Shown here piece by piece: positions 1 through 11,763 of a stretch of 64,000 nucleotides of DNA (positions are counted from its first letter, which is position 1; each line of letters begins with the position of its first letter). The position numbers and the translations under genes are program-made. The notes below the pieces were generated by a model that saw nothing but the letters and a program-made list of their open reading frames with translations, was not told where the DNA came from and searched no databases. The stretch lies in NCBI GenBank assembly GCA_964017155.1, contig OZ024865.1:43066329-43130328 (forward strand), given 5' to 3'. This DNA comes from Oasisia sp. SBJ-2009. Lineage: Eukaryota > Annelida > Polychaeta > Sabellida > Siboglinidae.

Positions 1-926
1 GCAACCTGCTCTTGCATAGTCAGTCCACTGTCGAATATGACTCCTAGGTTTCGTACAACGACAGCAACACAATGACAGGGCCAACCTTCAGCGTCAGCAA
101 CGTTAAGTTCTTACATAGCGCGATACACAAGTCCTGATTGTTCAAAGCGCTCTAAATGGCACCATACTTATACATTCGAACCACCTCTCGACTTCGCTGG
201 GAAGCCTTCAGACACTCTGAAGTATTCCATACCATGCACAAACAAACACACCATGCACAAACAAACACCCACCACTGTCTACAGCCAAATGCTCATTCAT
301 ACAGCTGAGTGAACATGATTAACATCAGGTGATTGAACTTCCCCAAATATAAGAACGGTATCGGTTCCATGTTAATGTACATACACTGGCTGTTCTGCTA
401 TGCTAAATAAACTGCCTGTTCGCTGTGGATTTGCTGAGAGTCCCTAAAAATATATACGAGTTAGGGGTTTGTGAATACAAAAAAGTTCATTGGGTCTCTA
501 ACAATGAAACGTTCTACATGCAGCTTTATTCTGACATAACCAGGGTTGGATATCTCTCATCACGTCATCAGTACATATGATCTCGTAAATGCATCGTATC
601 TAATAGTTACGGAAAAAACGGAAGTCTCAAAACTATACGATGTAGACATTAAATTGCCTCTCTGATGGAATGTTACGACCTTGTAAGTTCGGTCATAAGT
701 CGTGAATCTTCTATAAGTGGCGAGTTCTCGTAAATCGGGTAACTTGAAACATTGTAGATTAACACGATGCTTTTAAGTGTATCGTAAGTCAATTTACGGT
801 AATAAGTGCATGTGTCGAAACTTATCCTCGTACAACCTCCATCGTTAACTGTCCAAAATCTACGATGCCACAAAAGCTCTCGTATATTGAGCAACGCATT
901 GTAAGTGATTCATATAATATAGGGTA
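1..926. other. No recognisable feature
   Basis: AT-rich sequence with no supportable gene. A 73-codon open frame on the minus strand (673-894) has no recognisable domain or initiation context and is treated as chance. Confidence 0.5.
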
Positions 927-2056
927 AACTCACAGGAGGACGGCGTTACCCGTCTCAACTCACAGGACAGGAGCAAGGCGTTACCCGTCTCAATTCACAG
1001 GAGCACGGCGTTACCCGTCTCAACTCAGAGGAGCATGGCGTTACACGTCTCAACTCACAGAAGCACGTCGTTACCCGTCTCAACTCACAGGAGCATGGCG
1101 TTACCCGTCTCAACTCACAGTAGCACGGCGTTACACGTCTCAACTCTCAGGAGCATGGCGTTACCCGTCTCAACTCACAGGAGCACGGCGTTACCCGTAT
1201 CAACTCACAGGACAGGAGCAAGGCGTTACCCGTCTCAACACACAGGAGCATGGCGTTACCCGTCTCAACTCACAGGAGCACGGCGTTACCCGTCTCAACT
1301 CACAGGAGCACGGCGTTACCCGTCTCAACTCTCAGGACAGGAGCATGGCGTTACCTGTCTCAACTCACAGGAGCACGGCGTTACCCGTCTCAACTCTCAG
1401 GACAGGGGCATGGCGTTACCCGTCTCAACTCACAGGAGCATGGCGTTACCCGTCTCAACTCACAGGAGCACGGCGTTACCCGTCTTAATACACAGGAGCA
1501 TGGCGTTACCCTTCTCAACTCACAGGAGCACGGCGTTACCCGTCTCAACTCAAAGGAGCATGGCGTTACCCGTCTCAACTCACAGGAGCACGGCTTTACC
1601 CGTCTCAATTCACAGGAGCACGGCGTTACCCGTCTCAACTCTCAGGACAGGAGCATGGCGTTACCTGTCTCAATTCACAGGAGCACGGCGTTACCCGTCT
1701 CAACTCTCAGGACAGGAGCATGGCGTTACCTGTCTCAACTCTCAGGAAAGGAGCACGTCGTTACCTGTCTCAACTCAATGGAGCATGGCGTTACCCGTCT
1801 CAACTCACAGGAGCACGGCGTTACCCGTCTCAACTCACAGGAGCATGGCGTTACCCATCTCAACTCACAGGAGCACGGCGTTACCCGTCTCAACTCACAG
1901 GACAGGAGCAAGGCGTTACCCGTCTCAACTCACAGGAACATGGCGTTACCCGTCTCAACTCACATGAGCAAGGCGTTACCCGTCTCAACTCACAGGAGCA
2001 CGGCGTTACCCGTCTCAACTCTCAGGACAGGAGCATGGCGTTACCCGTCTCAACTC
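927..2056. repeat. 30-bp minisatellite, about 37 copies
   Basis: Tandem array of a 30-bp unit built around GGCGTTACCCGTCT followed by CAACTCACAGGAGCA. Some units are 35 bp because of an extra GACAG next to CACAG, a local slippage duplication. Many units differ by a C/T switch in GAGCACGG versus GAGCATGG, often alternating, which suggests a dimeric higher-order unit. Several frames stay open across it because 30 is a multiple of three, but the 5-bp insertions keep switching the frame, so these reading frames are not taken as genes. Confidence 0.95.
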
Positions 2057-2599
2057 TTCCTTATGGCATTCTTTGTGTGTGTTCTGCTTGACCAGTCTGT
2101 CCGCTTCTTTACTTCCTCGTAGGTGCACGTCACAATATAATTTCTGGTGTTAATCTGGTTAGCTATGTTGTCCCAAATCATCACCTTGCTATCAGCGGTT
2201 ATTGCATTGCTGAATTTGCCAAAACAAGTGACCAGTGTTTGTGGGTATAGCGTCAACTCGTACACAACAAATCTCACTCTTAAAGTTAGGCCTTCGTTGA
2301 TTTTCCGGACCGATTTCGCTTGGTCGTGGGGTAATATCCAACACGCTGAATTTAACGTATAACATTTTACGCAGGCCTGTATTTATTTTTGGCATCTGCA
2401 TACTGATGACGTGATAAATATCACGAATGAAACGCCAATGGCTTGTCACGCATGTACTCGAGTACCATCATGTACCGTGCGCCCGCTGTTGGAGACGGTG
2501 GTCGAATTAACTGATCTACTAGAATGTGAAACTAATGGCGGATTGCGTTTTCTGACGTATCCACGGAAACATTACTGCCACCTTCTGGATAGATAACGT

Positions 2600-2768
2600 A
2601 ACTAAACCACGAAACTCGGCCACACGCGCCCTTCCACCGCCAAGGCGAAATAGCCGTCCAACGTATTCCACGAATTGTTTGGATGTCCTGTCATGATCGC
2701 AGCGATCACTCGAACTGTACCAAGTCAACACCCAGCAAGCAACTAGAGCGAAGCGTCAAAGCCTATTA
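2600..2768 (-). pseudogene. Decayed FMRFamide-receptor-like GPCR, N-terminal fragment (unit 0)
   Basis: On the minus strand an ATG at 2694 opens MTGHPNNSWNTLDG, a clear relative of MAGQPNNSWNTSDG, the N-terminus of the intact receptor at 6770-7879. The frame hits TAG about 29 codons in, before any membrane segment. The sequence upstream of the ATG (to about 2768) also matches the upstream region of the intact copies. Beyond the N-terminus I cannot align the rest of the receptor. It is read as the eroded outer member of the tandem GPCR array. Confidence 0.7.
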
Positions 2769-2770
2769 AA

Positions 2771-3802
2771 GCGACATGGTCCGTTCGTGGCTTTTTATTT
2801 TTTATTGTAAAATCATGTTATTCAGTATAAGCTATAACTATTGTAGCGTCCTGACCGCCAATAAATGTTGTATCGAAACAGAACTGACTTCGTAATGTTA
2901 AACGTCGAATGTTTATATACGCTGTCACTCAAATCGCCGCGAGTGACACCCACCCTTTGACCTTTACCAGTTGGGAGCCGTGCACCTGGCTGGGTGTGGT
3001 GTTAGTGGCGTCAACTTGTGTTCACGTGATACTGCATCGCGTGATCATGCATTTCCTTCTGGTCTTTTAGCCACGCCTACAACGGTTTCGAAAACGCCTC
3101 GTGGTCGATGTGTAAACAGAGTTAAGCACCAATTATAGGGCCCGTAAATTTGTCACGATACATGGCAAGACTCCGCGCGATTGGAGCTTATTGGGGTCTA
3201 AACGAGACAATTGAGGATTGGACACAAGAATAATACACAATAAAATATTTTACGGGATTTGCATTTTACATTGCTGTACGTTGTTGTTTCGATAAGTACT
3301 TATACCCAACAAGTTGTTTAAATGCGCATAATCATAACATATGTGTACGTTTGCCCCAAACAGGTTGTACTGCGCGAAAAATGGCACTTTTCATTATTAG
3401 TCAAGATCGCCAAACGCAAGTACTTGCCGCTGTTGCCATGGCAACCACCATTATAATCGATTAAAATTCATGATTTCCGTGATCATTGTCACCGGCAAAG
3501 TGTTCAACTGCTTCTGCTTGTAATAATCCTTCGGACAGTGTAACTGAAATAGTTAGACTGGAACAGTTCGATTATTACAACCAAAAACAAAACGAAGTCC
3601 TATACGTTAACATGGAGAATATGGACCTCCTGCCCCCAACTGCCCCCAGCCTCGTTTTCGCGCGCGAGACTTACACGCCCTATTGCGTCTATTTTTCACC
3701 CCCTAAATGGTACATAAAAACACAGTTTGACTGTCTTTACGCTATAATAGGTATAACATGATTTTGCAATGCAAATAAAAAGCCACGAACGGACCATGTC
3801 GC
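2771..3802. mobile_element. 1.03-kb element with terminal inverted repeats (MITE-like DNA transposon)
   Basis: The ends are perfect inverted repeats of 29 bp (2771-2799 and 3774-3802, outer end GCGACATGGTCC). They continue as imperfect repeats for roughly another 45 bp inward. The element splits a region that is continuous in the intact GPCR units (AGTCAAAGCC...TGAACTGACG, for example near 7935-7965), so this is an insertion with visible empty-site homologues. I see no clear target-site duplication and no transposase. The 91-codon frame at 3486-3761 has no recognisable domain. A non-autonomous cut-and-paste transposon is the best reading; the superfamily is undetermined. Confidence 0.75.
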
Positions 3803-6330
3803 CTGAACTGACGCGGCGCGCGGCAATTGAACCGACTGGCTCCGAGACCTATAGACAAGCACTGAGTCAATTGACGAGTTCTGACATCGTTGTCATTACA
3901 ACACAGCGGTTCACCCCGTCGCTGATGTGATTAGTCATGTATTATTAAATGCAATTTTATTGCTATTACATTATACTTGTCTGCTAGTTTGAATCAACGC
4001 GAAGGTCAACATGGCGAAGGTTCACTTACACTTATTAATTGCGACAAGTTTTCACATAAATTATCATTACACGCTATTTGCTAACGTAGTGAAATATGTT
4101 GCAGGTAAAAACGGCGGGCCGATGTTTAATAATTTTTTTCGGGGGAAATTAATTAATTGTTTTCACTTTCACCTATTACTGCAATCAAACCATGTAGTTA
4201 CATTATAATAGGAACATTAGTTATTATAATCTGCATAAAGGTGTCATTGATATGTGCCAATTTGGAAATTGTATACTTAAAGGTAAGCGTTTGTATAGTG
4301 CAGTATCTGTAGCTTTGAACTGTTTAATGCACTGTGTAAGTTATTCCCCGACATAAGTGTTCAATTAAGCATTCCATTGTGAAGCTTTCAGCGTTGCTGT
4401 ACTCAATGCATATAGGTCAATAGGGACCAAGAAGAAAATAATTGAGAAAATATGCTATATTTTATACAGTGTTGTATTTGGCAATGCGCATTCGAAAATT
4501 GCCATTGTCTATGGCTTGGCTTAACCCTAATTAAGCTTGGGCTTGTCGGCGATATGGTGAGTTTAGATTATTATTTCACCCGAATTCGAAACCTGATATA
4601 ATCATAATAAATGTGATAACATGAATGAAGCATATGACATGCTACGCAGATAGCATAACTTTTTCAGTACGCTACAAATAATAACTGTACAGTATTGGGA
4701 GACGAATTGTTCAGATATTTATATCAAAGCACGAAGGTTTATTAACTTGTCAAGACGGCGTATGCAAAGTGATACGCATATTTGGGTTAGCTGCGAAGTC
4801 GACACTGATCATGTTACCACTTTTACACAGATGACAGCGTCACGTGGACAAACCAAACTAGGTTTAGGTTTCGAGTTGTTCACCCCGCCATGTCATTATG
4901 CAGCATTTGTGAGATTGCACCTGGCTCTTCATGTAATTGAACAACACAATCAAAATATCGAACCAGACTAGTACAAGGCTGTCATAAGCGGAATGCCAAA
5001 ACTCTTTTTCCGTGCAGATCACCATAATTATGCTCGATTTCTCACATACTACAGACATTTTATGAAACACGTTGAGAAAGCGCGTCCTAATTCAGATAAA
5101 CTACTGAGTGATACGGTTTTCAGTGTGCCCATAAAGCGGACGCCATACAAATCCTGCAATACTGAACAAATATAATAGAAAAGACAGCTATGAAAAGGCT
5201 AAACATGAAATCAAGTTCTGGTACATATTATGTTGGAATCGGCGTCATCATCATTTATGTGGAGTGAACCAACTTCACATTTTGACTGCACACGCCAATG
5301 GAGAGCTTGTAGAGGCTATGTAGAATATTGTTGATCGCACATGCAGCAATGCCGCGAGCCAACAAAGATACCTAAGACCACACAAACTGTCTTGGTCCAA
5401 GGATTAGGTGAAGCGAACGGTCAAAGGAGTTTGCGTGTGCGCCTAGGCGTTGGGCAGCGAATGAAGGAAGTTGATGTGGAAAGACAGATCAAGGTAAACA
5501 TAACATTTGTACCTCAAACCTCAACCTCCGGCCTGATCTCTGCATCTGTCGACATTTACACCATGCAGAATGATACTGTGACATTTCTGTTTCATGCTTT
5601 ATCAAGTCACAGAAATCTAGTTGGCATCTTAAAAGAAGATGGAAATGATGAAGACGTTTTAGATGATGTGAGGGCGATTACGACGAGGACAACAACGAGG
5701 AGTACGATGACTTTTATTGTTTCGATTATGTGTTCGTTGCCTGATTATTTTCACATTCTTCATATTTCGACTAGGTGTGAACTATGGTACTCTTTTTTCA
5801 CTGTCGTATGACTCGGTGTAGAATTTCTATATATTAGTTGTATGATCTATCTTGATCAGGGATTTCTTTACCACTATTGTTTAGAAGTGCAATTAGACTT
5901 TCTTCAGACCCGTATTCTGTATAGTAAACTAATGTATAGAACACTTTTGAAAGAACTCCTTTTCATACAATGTTGCACTAACGCAAACATCCAACATTAT
6001 AATCAGCACATTATGATTCCAATCATACACACAAATACATGATTATATGATGAGACACATGCCTAGAATTGACATATGGAGACGCAGAGTTTCAAAATGA
6101 GATACTACATGTTACATGGTCAAGTATTATAAGTTTGATTTTCGCGCCGGCGCCGTCAATGCGCGAAGGTAAAACGCATTGACCTTGACTGTTATCGTTG
6201 ACTTTGACCTTTAATACAATACAAATACGCACAACCAGACTGAACAATATTGAAAAAAATACATTAAAACAACATGAAGTCTTGATTATTGTCAATACAG
6301 TAAAGATAGTAGCGCATTAGAAGACCCAAC
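3803..6330. other. Decayed flank of GPCR unit 0; no supportable gene
   Basis: Parts are diverged copies of the 5' flank of the intact receptor units. 3803-4100 resembles about 7950-8200 (the ACTTGTCTGCT and TTAAGTGCGACA blocks), and about 5715-5850 resembles 8500-8640. A 156-codon open frame at 5341-5811 runs into this noncoding homology and has no recognisable domain. The rest is AT-rich and unassigned. Confidence 0.5.
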
Positions 6331-6769
6331 ATTTGGTAACTAACTTTTCATTTCGGCCACCTATCGGTCTAACATATAATGTTATCTTGGCCGTACACAG
6401 AGCACTGGAAAATGATGTTTGAATATGCACATACGCATTGTACGCCGTACCGTATGTCTACCCTAATGTGTGTATCTTCTTGCAAGTCTGTAATAACGTG
6501 GCCTTAAACATCGTATGCACGTGCGCGTTTATGCCTATGCCTGTGCTTGTATGTTTACGACAAGAATGTATCCAAAAATAATGCCGTGCGAAGAGCAAAT
6601 CAAATTAATCTTTGTACAATATAACGTACATACGCTTTCTTGCAAAGTTGCAACAAGGAACCCTTAAACGCGTGCGTGCTTTGGAGTTTAAGGGTACCTG
6701 AGCGTTCACGTATTTTAACATAATGTTTACAAAACCAATTTCCAATGGCTGCAGCTAAATGACCGTGGC
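6331..6769. other. Conserved 3' flank of the GPCR unit
   Basis: This stretch recurs with good similarity at about 11350-11763 and 15785-16220, immediately downstream (minus-strand sense) of each receptor stop. It probably includes the 3' UTR. The 77-codon plus-strand frames inside the second and third copies (11479-11712, 15936-16169) are shadows of this conservation. Confidence 0.6.
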
Positions 6770-7879
6770 TTAGGTGACAATATCACTGTCTGCACTGGTC
6801 GTAATGTGTTGGAAGTGCCTCACATGAGGACGTCTTCCCGTCCACTTGTGCCACCGTCCGCCGATTTTAATCCTCCGGGACCCGCAAACTGTCTGTGTCA
6901 GCACGTGTCGGAAACGTTTGTTGAAGACGGCGTAGATGACGAAATTGACGGCCGAGTTCAGTAGGACGAGAGCGTTTGTGACGGGAGTTATATAGAACAG
7001 ATAATCACCACAGACTCTCGCTCGGTACGACGTCATTTGTCTAATAAGAGAGTTAATCAACGAGGGTAGTTGACATGTGATGAAGACGACAACGACGATG
7101 ATAAGAATGAATGTGGCGCTGTTGTCGTGCTGTTGGCGCCGACTCAACATCTCCATTTGGTTCCTGCGGCTCGTCTTCAACGCTTTCATCAGACGAATGT
7201 TCAACACCGTCAGGATGACTAATGGTATGGCCGAGGTGACAGTATAAAAAAACACAATTTTATAGTAAATGACATATACCTCCATCGTCGTGAACTCCCT
7301 GGCGTACACGAATGTTCTGTATGTTGTGCCGTTATCAATGGTCAAATACTCGATGCGGCTCTTGAGAAACCGCGGGATGTTGACCAGGATAGCGAATATC
7401 AGCACGATGGCCAACTGTTTTTTCACATTTGAAATGGTGCACCAATGCAAAGACTTCAACGGGAAACACACGGCGATGTATCGATTGACGGCGAACAACA
7501 CGACAATCCATATAGAGGCTGTCCAAGCTACTACCAGACAAGGCCATATGTATACTATTTCGTAACTGCGTATCTCCCTAAAGAGGTTTAGCCGGAATGT
7601 ATAGTTAACATATGACCGTACCGGGATGATTGGAATAGCAACCAGCAGAAAGGCTGTGTCGGCGAGCGCCAAACTCTGGAAGAGGAACGACGCTGATGTC
7701 TTGGTGCTGTCCTTCCAGAAGACGACGACAGCGAGGCTGTTGCCGACGATGCCAAAACCGATGATTATTCCCGTGACGATTGTATTGACGACGAAACGGT
7801 AAAACGTGCAGCTCCGTTCCAACGCCAAATCGACATCCCCGTCCGACGTATTCCACGAGTTGTTTGGTTGTCCTGCCAT
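6770..7879 (-). CDS. Class A GPCR, FMRFamide-receptor-like (copy 1)
   Basis: Predicted 369-residue seven-helix plasma-membrane receptor, intronless, probably for a neuropeptide or similar small ligand and signalling through G proteins. An ATG twelve codons further upstream is in frame, but I choose MAGQPNNSW because it sits in a textbook Kozak context (GCCGCCATGG) and is conserved in all copies. Visible marks: N-glycosylation sequons at 6, 92 and 183; TM1 about 28-55 with GNSLA; TM2 65-85 with LALAD; TM3 109-138 ending NRY (in place of DRY) at 132-134; TM5 204-230; TM6 256-280 with CQLP; TM7 295-318 with NFVIY (in place of NPxxY) at 312-316; a basic C-tail. The NSAVNFVIY pattern in TM7 is what points to FMRFamide receptors. 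The ligand is unknown. First intact member of a three-gene tandem array. Confidence 0.85.
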   Translation of the reverse strand: MAGQPNNSWNTSDGDVDLALERSCTFYRFVVNTIVTGIIIGFGIVGNSLAVVVFWKDSTKTSASFLFQSLALADTAFLLVAIPIIPVRSYVNYTFRLNLFREIRSYEIVYIWPCLVVAWTASIWIVVLFAVNRYIAVCFPLKSLHWCTISNVKKQLAIVLIFAILVNIPRFLKSRIEYLTIDNGTTYRTFVYAREFTTMEVYVIYYKIVFFYTVTSAIPLVILTVLNIRLMKALKTSRRNQMEMLSRRQQHDNSATFILIIVVVVFITCQLPSLINSLIRQMTSYRARVCGDYLFYITPVTNALVLLNSAVNFVIYAVFNKRFRHVLTQTVCGSRRIKIGGRWHKWTGRRPHVRHFQHITTSADSDIVT

Positions 7880-8040
7880 GGCGGCAGCGATCACTTCGAA
7901 CTGTGCAGACACCAAGCAGCGAGCGACTACAGCGAAGAGTCAAAGCCCGTCGACATGAACTGACGCAGCGCGCAACAACGGAGCTGGCCGGGCATGAGGA
8001 CTACAGACAGACTGCAGTAGCACTCAGGCCAGCTCGATAT

Positions 8041-8430
8041 AGGTCAAACGCAACAGCTCGTCCTATCGCTTAAGTGATGGGTATTTATTAATAAATTATT
8101 TTGTTTTTGTTATAACATTTTACTTGTCTGCTCTTTTGTGTAAATATAAAGGTCATTTAAACTAATATTCACTTAAGATTATTAAGTGCGACAGTGTTTC
8201 ACAGAGAAATACATTACTGTTAGACACTTGTTGTTAGGTCAAAGGCAACAGCTCATACGTAGCTTAAATGATGCGTTATTTATTAATAAGTAATTTTGGT
8301 TTTGTTATTAAAGTTTACGTGTCTGCTCTTTTATGTAAACGTAAAGGTCATTTAAACTAATATTCACTTATTATTATTAAGTGCGACAGTATTTCACAGA
8401 GGAATGCATTAGTGTTAGACGCTTGTTGCT
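8041..8430. repeat. Tandemly doubled ~195-bp repeat upstream of GPCR copy 1
   Basis: Two adjacent copies begin at AGGTCAAACGCAACAGCTC (8041) and AGGTCAAAGGCAACAGCTC (8236). Each contains a TTATTAATAA block, ACTTGTCTGCTC and TTAAGTGCGACAG. The same doublet occurs upstream of receptors 2 and 3, so it predates the unit duplication. Confidence 0.8.
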
Positions 8431-8449
8431 ACGCAGTAATATCGTTTAC

Positions 8450-8900
8450 CACGAAGCGAGCAGGAAACAGCGTGGATCGCTGCACGTTCCATTTTATTGT
8501 ATCGATTGCATGTTCGTTGCCTGATGATTATCGCATTCTTCATACTTCGGTTACTACTTTCGACTAGGTGTGAATTATGATACTCTTTTTTCAATCTCGT
8601 ATAGTTCGGGGTAGAATTTCTATATTAGTTGTATGATCTATCTTTAATATGGACGTTCCAGTGCAGCGCCCGACTGTGACGCTCGTCCTCGCCTCGTAAG
8701 CGGCCTGGCCTGAACGCGGTACTACTGCACCACTGCGAGTCGGGTACATTGCGACGCCGGTGATCTCGTGTGGTGCGTTGAAATGACGAGTTCGGCACCG
8801 GTTTTGGTGCAAATTACGGCCGTGACGACGACGATGACAACGCCAGTGACAATACTTTATTAGTGGAACGCAGGATGGACGTGAAATAGACATTATACTA
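8450..8900 (-). promoter_or_regulatory. Conserved GC-rich block, candidate upstream exon or promoter of GPCR copy 1
   Basis: A GC-rich island in AT-rich surroundings, about 0.6-1.0 kb 5' of the receptor start. It is retained in the other units at about 13430-13735 and 18230-18530. Open frames crossing it are not conserved in frame between copies, so it is not coding. A noncoding first exon or promoter is an inference from position and retention only. Confidence 0.4.
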
Positions 8901-8986
8901 ATGTGTATCGGTAATATATAATATAGAAACAACAAATTGCTAGAGTCCCCAAACACACACGTGTATATGCAGACCCACACCTAACC

Positions 8987-9342
<356 letters not shown>

Positions 9343-9514
9343 CGTGTCCATATTATAAACCGTATTATAAACGGTAATGTAACTACTGAATTATGTAACA
9401 TAAAAACCAGGGTAGTTGGTGAAACCGACATGCATTTTTATTCCATAGTGCCAACAACATGTGATATAATAATGGAAAAACATTATGAGTAAAATCCACA
9501 CACATACATACACA

Positions 9515-9735
9515 TACATATTATCCCAAACGTACCCAAACTCTGGTAGAAGCAAAAGTATTTAGTATTTGTGTAAGTATAGTCGTGCTACACACAAACA
9601 TTACTTCACATTGCTTCCCAACATAAAATACATATCCCAAACACACCCAAACCCTTGTAGAAGTAAACGTATTTAGTATATGTATAAGTATAGTCGTGCT
9701 ACACACAAACATTACTTCACATTGCTTCCCAAAGT
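9515..9735. repeat. Two-copy tandem repeat, ~111-bp period
   Basis: The segment from CCCAAACGTACCCAAACTC to ACATTGCTTCCCAA occurs twice in direct orientation, with the shared TTGCTTCCCA at 9611 and 9722. A single copy is present in the next unit at about 14760-14875. Confidence 0.8.
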
Positions 9736-10725
9736 AGCCGCAAGATGCCTCCGCATACACAGGGAAGGATTTTCATTACTTGTATAGGCATTACTTGACC
9801 AATACCCTGCGCCTTTATTACTTCTGTGGGAAGACCACATTCCAGTGCAAAGGAAGCTCCCCGCCGGAAACTATGGCCCGAGTACTCGAAAGGGTTTATC
9901 CCCAACAAGGACAAATATGGGATCAGCTTCCCCTGGAACTATTGAGCAGTCAGCAGCAGCCATCCATTACCTGCAGTGTAAAAAGCAAGGGGCCATCCCA
10001 CGGAGAGTTACATAACCTTAAAGAAAGGAGTAGTGCCTGGGACGGACACAAGAGGGAGTCTGGGACACGTGGCAATGGAATGTGCAAAGTGCGCTGCCAG
10101 TACAGGATGGTCGTCGACCAACGCACCGCTAAGGTAACGCCATCCTGCGTAAAACTAGCATCTTGGCGACACAAATGTAACTGTGGGTTTAACGACTCCA
10201 TATTTTCTGCCAAGAGATTAGACTTACTGAAACAGGAGAAAAAGGCCACTAGACAATCTGCCCGAAAAGTCACATCCAAAGGGGAAGATAAATTGACAAG
10301 CCTACAAATTATTCGAAGGATCTATAGTGTAATAGGTAATTTTGCTTGATAGCAGCCCCGAAACCTTTCTTAGTCACTTTTAGTAACATATCTTTGTGCC
10401 AGCAAGGGGTTGACATGACCTGCTTCCTAATGCAAAATACGTACTAGGTTAGCCTAAGAGTGTTGAAAGTCAGCTTCCAAGAGAGAAATGCTATATAACG
10501 GAAAGGATTCTCTTGGGAGATATGTACTGGAGAAATGCCTGCTAAGGCACATACATGGAAATACAACTTGCGCTGAGAGGCGTATGTGAGGCGGGTACTT
10601 ATCGCAAATACTTGTCTTTGCAGCCAACGGACCCTCCCATCTAATGAGCCCAGGAAGTCAGACCTTATCCAGGATATCAACAAAAGCATTGTACGATATA
10701 TGCCACGCCAATGGTGACGCAACAA
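9717..10725 (-). pseudogene. DIRS-like retrotransposon relic: tyrosine recombinase
   Basis: Minus-strand fragments in different frames line up as the tyrosine-recombinase ORF of a DIRS-type element. 10725-10444 is the N-terminal core-binding part (TRLTYASQRKLYFHVC, then a YIAFLSWKLTFNTLR-like helix). 10279-9950 carries the middle with SKSNLL and a LPRVPDSLLCPSQAL stretch. 9914-9717 carries the catalytic box HSFRRGASFALECGLP, matching the HxxR signature. These enzymes integrate circular retrotransposon DNA. The frame breaks mean it is dead. It continues upstream into RNase H sequence at 10740-11340. Confidence 0.8.
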
Positions 10726-10739
10726 GCAATGAGCTCAGG

Positions 10740-11340
10740 TAATGCCTACAGTAAGGTTCATGCAGACGATAAATTGTTCATTAGCCCACACATGACCCCA
10801 TCTCTGAGCTGCCTGTACTGTTGCAGCTAATTGTTTCAAATATCAGTGCACATCTTGTATCTCCGGGCAATCGGTTGCCCAGTTACAACAAGACCAGTCC
10901 CCATCACATTCACTGTAACCACCTGCTGCGGTGTCACATGCATTTGTATATACAATTGTACACTATATTGTCCAAGAAAAATGATGACCCATTAAACGAG
11001 TCTATGAAACTTTCCCACCATTGGATATCAAGCCGCACCGCTGGTGTTAAGACACATTTATGGCTTGCCGCAGTTAAAAGGCGTAAAGCGTCTAAAATCC
11101 GCCGGAGGAATACTCTAACGCCGTAGACGACACCCGCTGCTCAGTTCAATTTAACTGCTAGGCATATTTTGGAGTGGTTATTACCACCATGCAATGGCCC
11201 AATGTATCCGTCATCAGAAAATACTTCTGAACAAAGTTAGCAGAAAACATCCTGAGAGCTGGACCTTGCTCCCGATCTAACTGGAACGTGTCGTTAAATC
11301 ATTAAACCAATTCTGACCAGATGTCAACATGGCCGCCTAG
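10740..11340 (-). pseudogene. DIRS-like retrotransposon relic: reverse transcriptase/RNase H end
   Basis: The minus strand encodes a broken frame with FLRRILDALR, HKCVLTPAVRLDIQWW and FIDSFNGSS, the connection between reverse transcriptase and RNase H typical of DIRS elements. It is followed by scrambled RNase H sequence. It sits directly before the recombinase fragments, the expected DIRS order. Stops and frameshifts are present. The homologous relic at 14880-15760 is better preserved in this domain. Confidence 0.75.
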
Positions 11341-11763
11341 CCGTCGGGTGGTATCGCCCTTACATACAATATGTTATCTTGGCCGTACACAGAGATACGG
11401 AAAATAATCTTTGAACATGCACATAAACAATGTAAGCGTCTTCTTGCAAGTATATAATAACGTGGCCTTAAACATCGTATGCACATGCGCGCGTGTGCCT
11501 TGGCCTGTGTTTGTATGTTTCCGACAAGAATGCATCTGAAACTAATGCCATGGGTAGAACAAATCAAAGTAATCTTTGTACATTGTACAGTGACCCGTAT
11601 GTCTAATATAACGTACATACGTTTTCTTGCAAATTTGCAAAAATGCTCCCTTAAACATTGTGTTCGTGCGTTCATTGGCGTTTCCGGGTATCTGAGCGTT
11701 TATGTATTTTAACAGAATGTATACAAAACCAATTTCCAATGGGTGCATCTAAATGTCCGTGGT
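11341..11763. other. Conserved 3' flank of GPCR copy 2
   Basis: Paralogous to 6331-6769 and 15785-16220 (shared TATCTTGGCCGTACACA and CTGAGCGTTTATGTATTTTA). Probable 3' UTR and downstream flank on the minus strand. Confidence 0.6.

Noticed and set aside
927..2056. CRISPR-like regular repeats
   Set aside because: Eukaryotic context and a contiguous tandem repeat without distinct spacers.
1035..2122. Frames of about 300 codons with RSTALPVSTH-like repeats
   Set aside because: Minisatellite with a 30-bp period; the 5-bp insertions switch the frame and both strands are open.
5341..5811. 156-codon frame in the GPCR unit 0 flank
   Set aside because: No domain, and its 3' part is homologous to noncoding flank near 8500-8640.
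9780..10349. 189-codon plus-strand frame
   Set aside because: Antisense shadow of the DIRS recombinase relic, which has recognisable motifs on the minus strand.
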